Part shown: positions 4,918 through 5,950 of the stretch, piece after piece
Numbering within the stretch: the first letter of the stretch is position 1
How the letters are laid out: each line of letters begins with the position of its first letter
DNA from: Thiotrichales bacterium
GTDB lineage: Bacteria > Pseudomonadota > Gammaproteobacteria > Francisellales > CACEW01
Length of the DNA stretch: 5,950 nucleotides
Direction: 5' to 3'
Assembly: GCA_023266165.1 (NCBI GenBank)
Contig: JAHFRR010000086.1
Location: forward strand, 1 to 5,950
Notes under the pieces: generated by a model
Databases searched by the model: none
What the model was told of the DNA's origin: nothing
What the model saw: the letters and a program-made list of their open reading frames with translations, nothing else
Translations under genes and position numbers: made by a program

Positions 4918-5950
4918 ACTACACTCCCTCGCGCTTCAGCGCTCTCTATCGCCCAATCCAGATGTCGATGCTTCAGATACTCACGCCAAAAGCCCATTTC
5001 TCCAGACTCAGACCAGATCCGATGAATCAACGCTCGATCCTCAGGGGAACTGGCGGCACACAGCGCCATACCTATCGGCCCCAACCCCAATTCAAATAAG
5101 GCATTGCCCTTATGCGACTGGTAATAATATTGGCGCTTGGGCACTGCATGGCTGATGATATGAACCTGACGCTCGTTCAACCCCAAATCTGCATAGGCTT
5201 CGCGAATACCCGGTTCCATCGCCCGATCATTGGGTAAGAAAATCCGAGAAGGACAGGATTCTACTAAGCTTGAGACCACACTAGATTGCGTCAGATCATC
5301 AATCGATTGCGTCGCAAACACCACAGACACATTGGATTTTCGCAGGGTTTTGAGCCATTCTTTGATTTTATGGGCAAAGAGCGGGTGATCCAAGAAAAGC
5401 CACGCTTCATCCAAGATCATTAAAGTCGGGCGGCCTGTAAATCTTTTTTGCAAGACGTGAAAGATATAGCTGAGCACAGGGGCGACCACATCAGGCATCT
5501 GCATTAAGGTTTCCATTTCAAAACATTGCCAGTCTTTTTCATAAAAGACTTCATGATCCGCATCTAAGATATCGCCATACGGCCCCCCTAAGGTGTAAGC
5601 ATCCAAGGCCAAACGCAATTCCGCGCTTTGAATCAAAGCTTTCAACCCTGTGAGCGTCCTTTGGCTTTGCGGGACGGTAGCAAGGTTGCACAGCGCCTGC
5701 CAGACCGTGTCTTTCACCTCGGGGGTGATCACGATATTCTCATCATGTAAAAGTCCAATGATCCAATCTGATGCCCAGATCCGCTCGGACTCTTCATCGA
5801 TATGGGCAAGAGGCTGAAAGACCAGGCCCTCTGCCCCTGTCATACCCACGCGATACAAATGCCCACCCACACTGAGGGTTGAGGCAATTGCGCTCTCTCC
5901 CTTGTCAAAAATAAACACCTGGGCGTCAGGATATCTTAAAACTGCAGCGC
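4914..5950 (-). CDS. trbE: TrbE/VirB4-family conjugal transfer ATPase, C-terminal part (5' end outside window)
   Basis: VirB4-class ATPases sit at the cytoplasmic base of the T4SS and use ATP to drive pilus assembly and substrate transfer. The open frame reaches the right edge with no start, so 344 C-terminal codons are visible; a GTG at 5918 is internal. The first visible residues match the TrbE stretch RYPDAQVFIFDKG that follows Walker A by a short distance; Walker A itself is off the edge. Walker B is clear as LMILDEAW (DE codons near 5406-5411), followed by the ATQS motif (near 5304-5315) and the family segments ESCPSRIFLPN, LNERQVHII and PKRQYYY. The C-terminus ends in a WREYLKHR-type tail like that of other TrbE proteins, so the 3' end appears complete. 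Its TGA stop overlaps the next gene's ATG by 4 bp, suggesting translational coupling. The family call is firm; TrbE rather than another VirB4 subfamily is supported by the adjacent trbF, trbG, trbI and trbL. Confidence 0.95.
   Translation of the reverse strand, partial: AAVLRYPDAQVFIFDKGESAIASTLSVGGHLYRVGMTGAEGLVFQPLAHIDEESERIWASDWIIGLLHDENIVITPEVKDTVWQALCNLATVPQSQRTLTGLKALIQSAELRLALDAYTLGGPYGDILDADHEVFYEKDWQCFEMETLMQMPDVVAPVLSYIFHVLQKRFTGRPTLMILDEAWLFLDHPLFAHKIKEWLKTLRKSNVSVVFATQSIDDLTQSSVVSSLVESCPSRIFLPNDRAMEPGIREAYADLGLNERQVHIISHAVPKRQYYYQSHKGNALFELGLGPIGMALCAASSPEDRALIHRIWSESGEMGFWREYLKHRHLDWAIESAEARGSVV
4924..4930 (-). promoter_or_regulatory. Ribosome binding site of the 124-aa gene
   Basis: GAGGGAG lies 6 bp upstream of the ATG at 4917 and inside the 3' end of trbE. 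Together with the ATGA overlap it supports this start and coupled translation with trbE. Confidence 0.7.

Noticed and set aside
5916..5918. GTG at 5918 as the start of the ATPase gene
   Set aside because: The frame continues upstream to the edge with conserved TrbE residues (RYPDAQ), so this codon is an internal valine.

Overview
The window is a dense, single-direction stretch of a P-type (Trb/VirB-like) conjugative type IV secretion system (T4SS). All genes lie on the minus strand, so transcription runs from the right edge to the left edge. In transcription order they are: the C-terminal part of trbE (VirB4 ATPase, cut by the right edge); a 124-residue one-pass membrane protein that looks like a shortened copy of TrbF; trbF (VirB8); trbG (VirB9); trbI (VirB10); a 118-residue secreted protein of unknown family; and the N-terminal 371 residues of trbL (VirB6, cut by the left edge). 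Assignments rest on conserved sequence patterns read by eye, not on a database search.

The layout is that of one operon. Neighbours overlap by 4 bp (trbE/124-aa gene and trbI/118-aa gene, both ATGA junctions) or 11 bp (124-aa gene/trbF), or are separated by 10 to 39 bp. No gene-free stretch exceeds 39 bp, and I see no promoter, terminator, tRNA, transposase, attachment site or CRISPR array. The promoter, trbB, trbC and trbD (if present) would lie beyond the right edge, and the rest of trbL beyond the left edge.

Together the products span the cell envelope. TrbE powers substrate transfer and pilus biogenesis from the cytoplasmic face. TrbF and TrbL (and probably the 124-aa protein) form the inner-membrane complex. 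TrbG, apparently lipidated, and TrbI form the periplasmic and outer-membrane core. The host is very likely a Gram-negative proteobacterium, because TrbG/TrbI imply an outer membrane. Moderate base composition with AT-rich spacers and Asn/Lys-rich pockets would suit a gammaproteobacterial host, but the window does not settle this. It could be a plasmid or an integrative conjugative element.

The most interesting points are: (1) the 124-aa gene, a probable partial paralogue of TrbF lacking most of the periplasmic domain and placed directly before full-length trbF, which recalls the DotJ/DotI pair of the Dot/Icm system; (2) a gene order differing from the classical trbE-J-K-L-F-G-H-I; (3) an unrecognised exported 118-aa protein where TrbJ/TrbK might be expected; and (4) a two-cysteine loop in the antenna region of TrbI.
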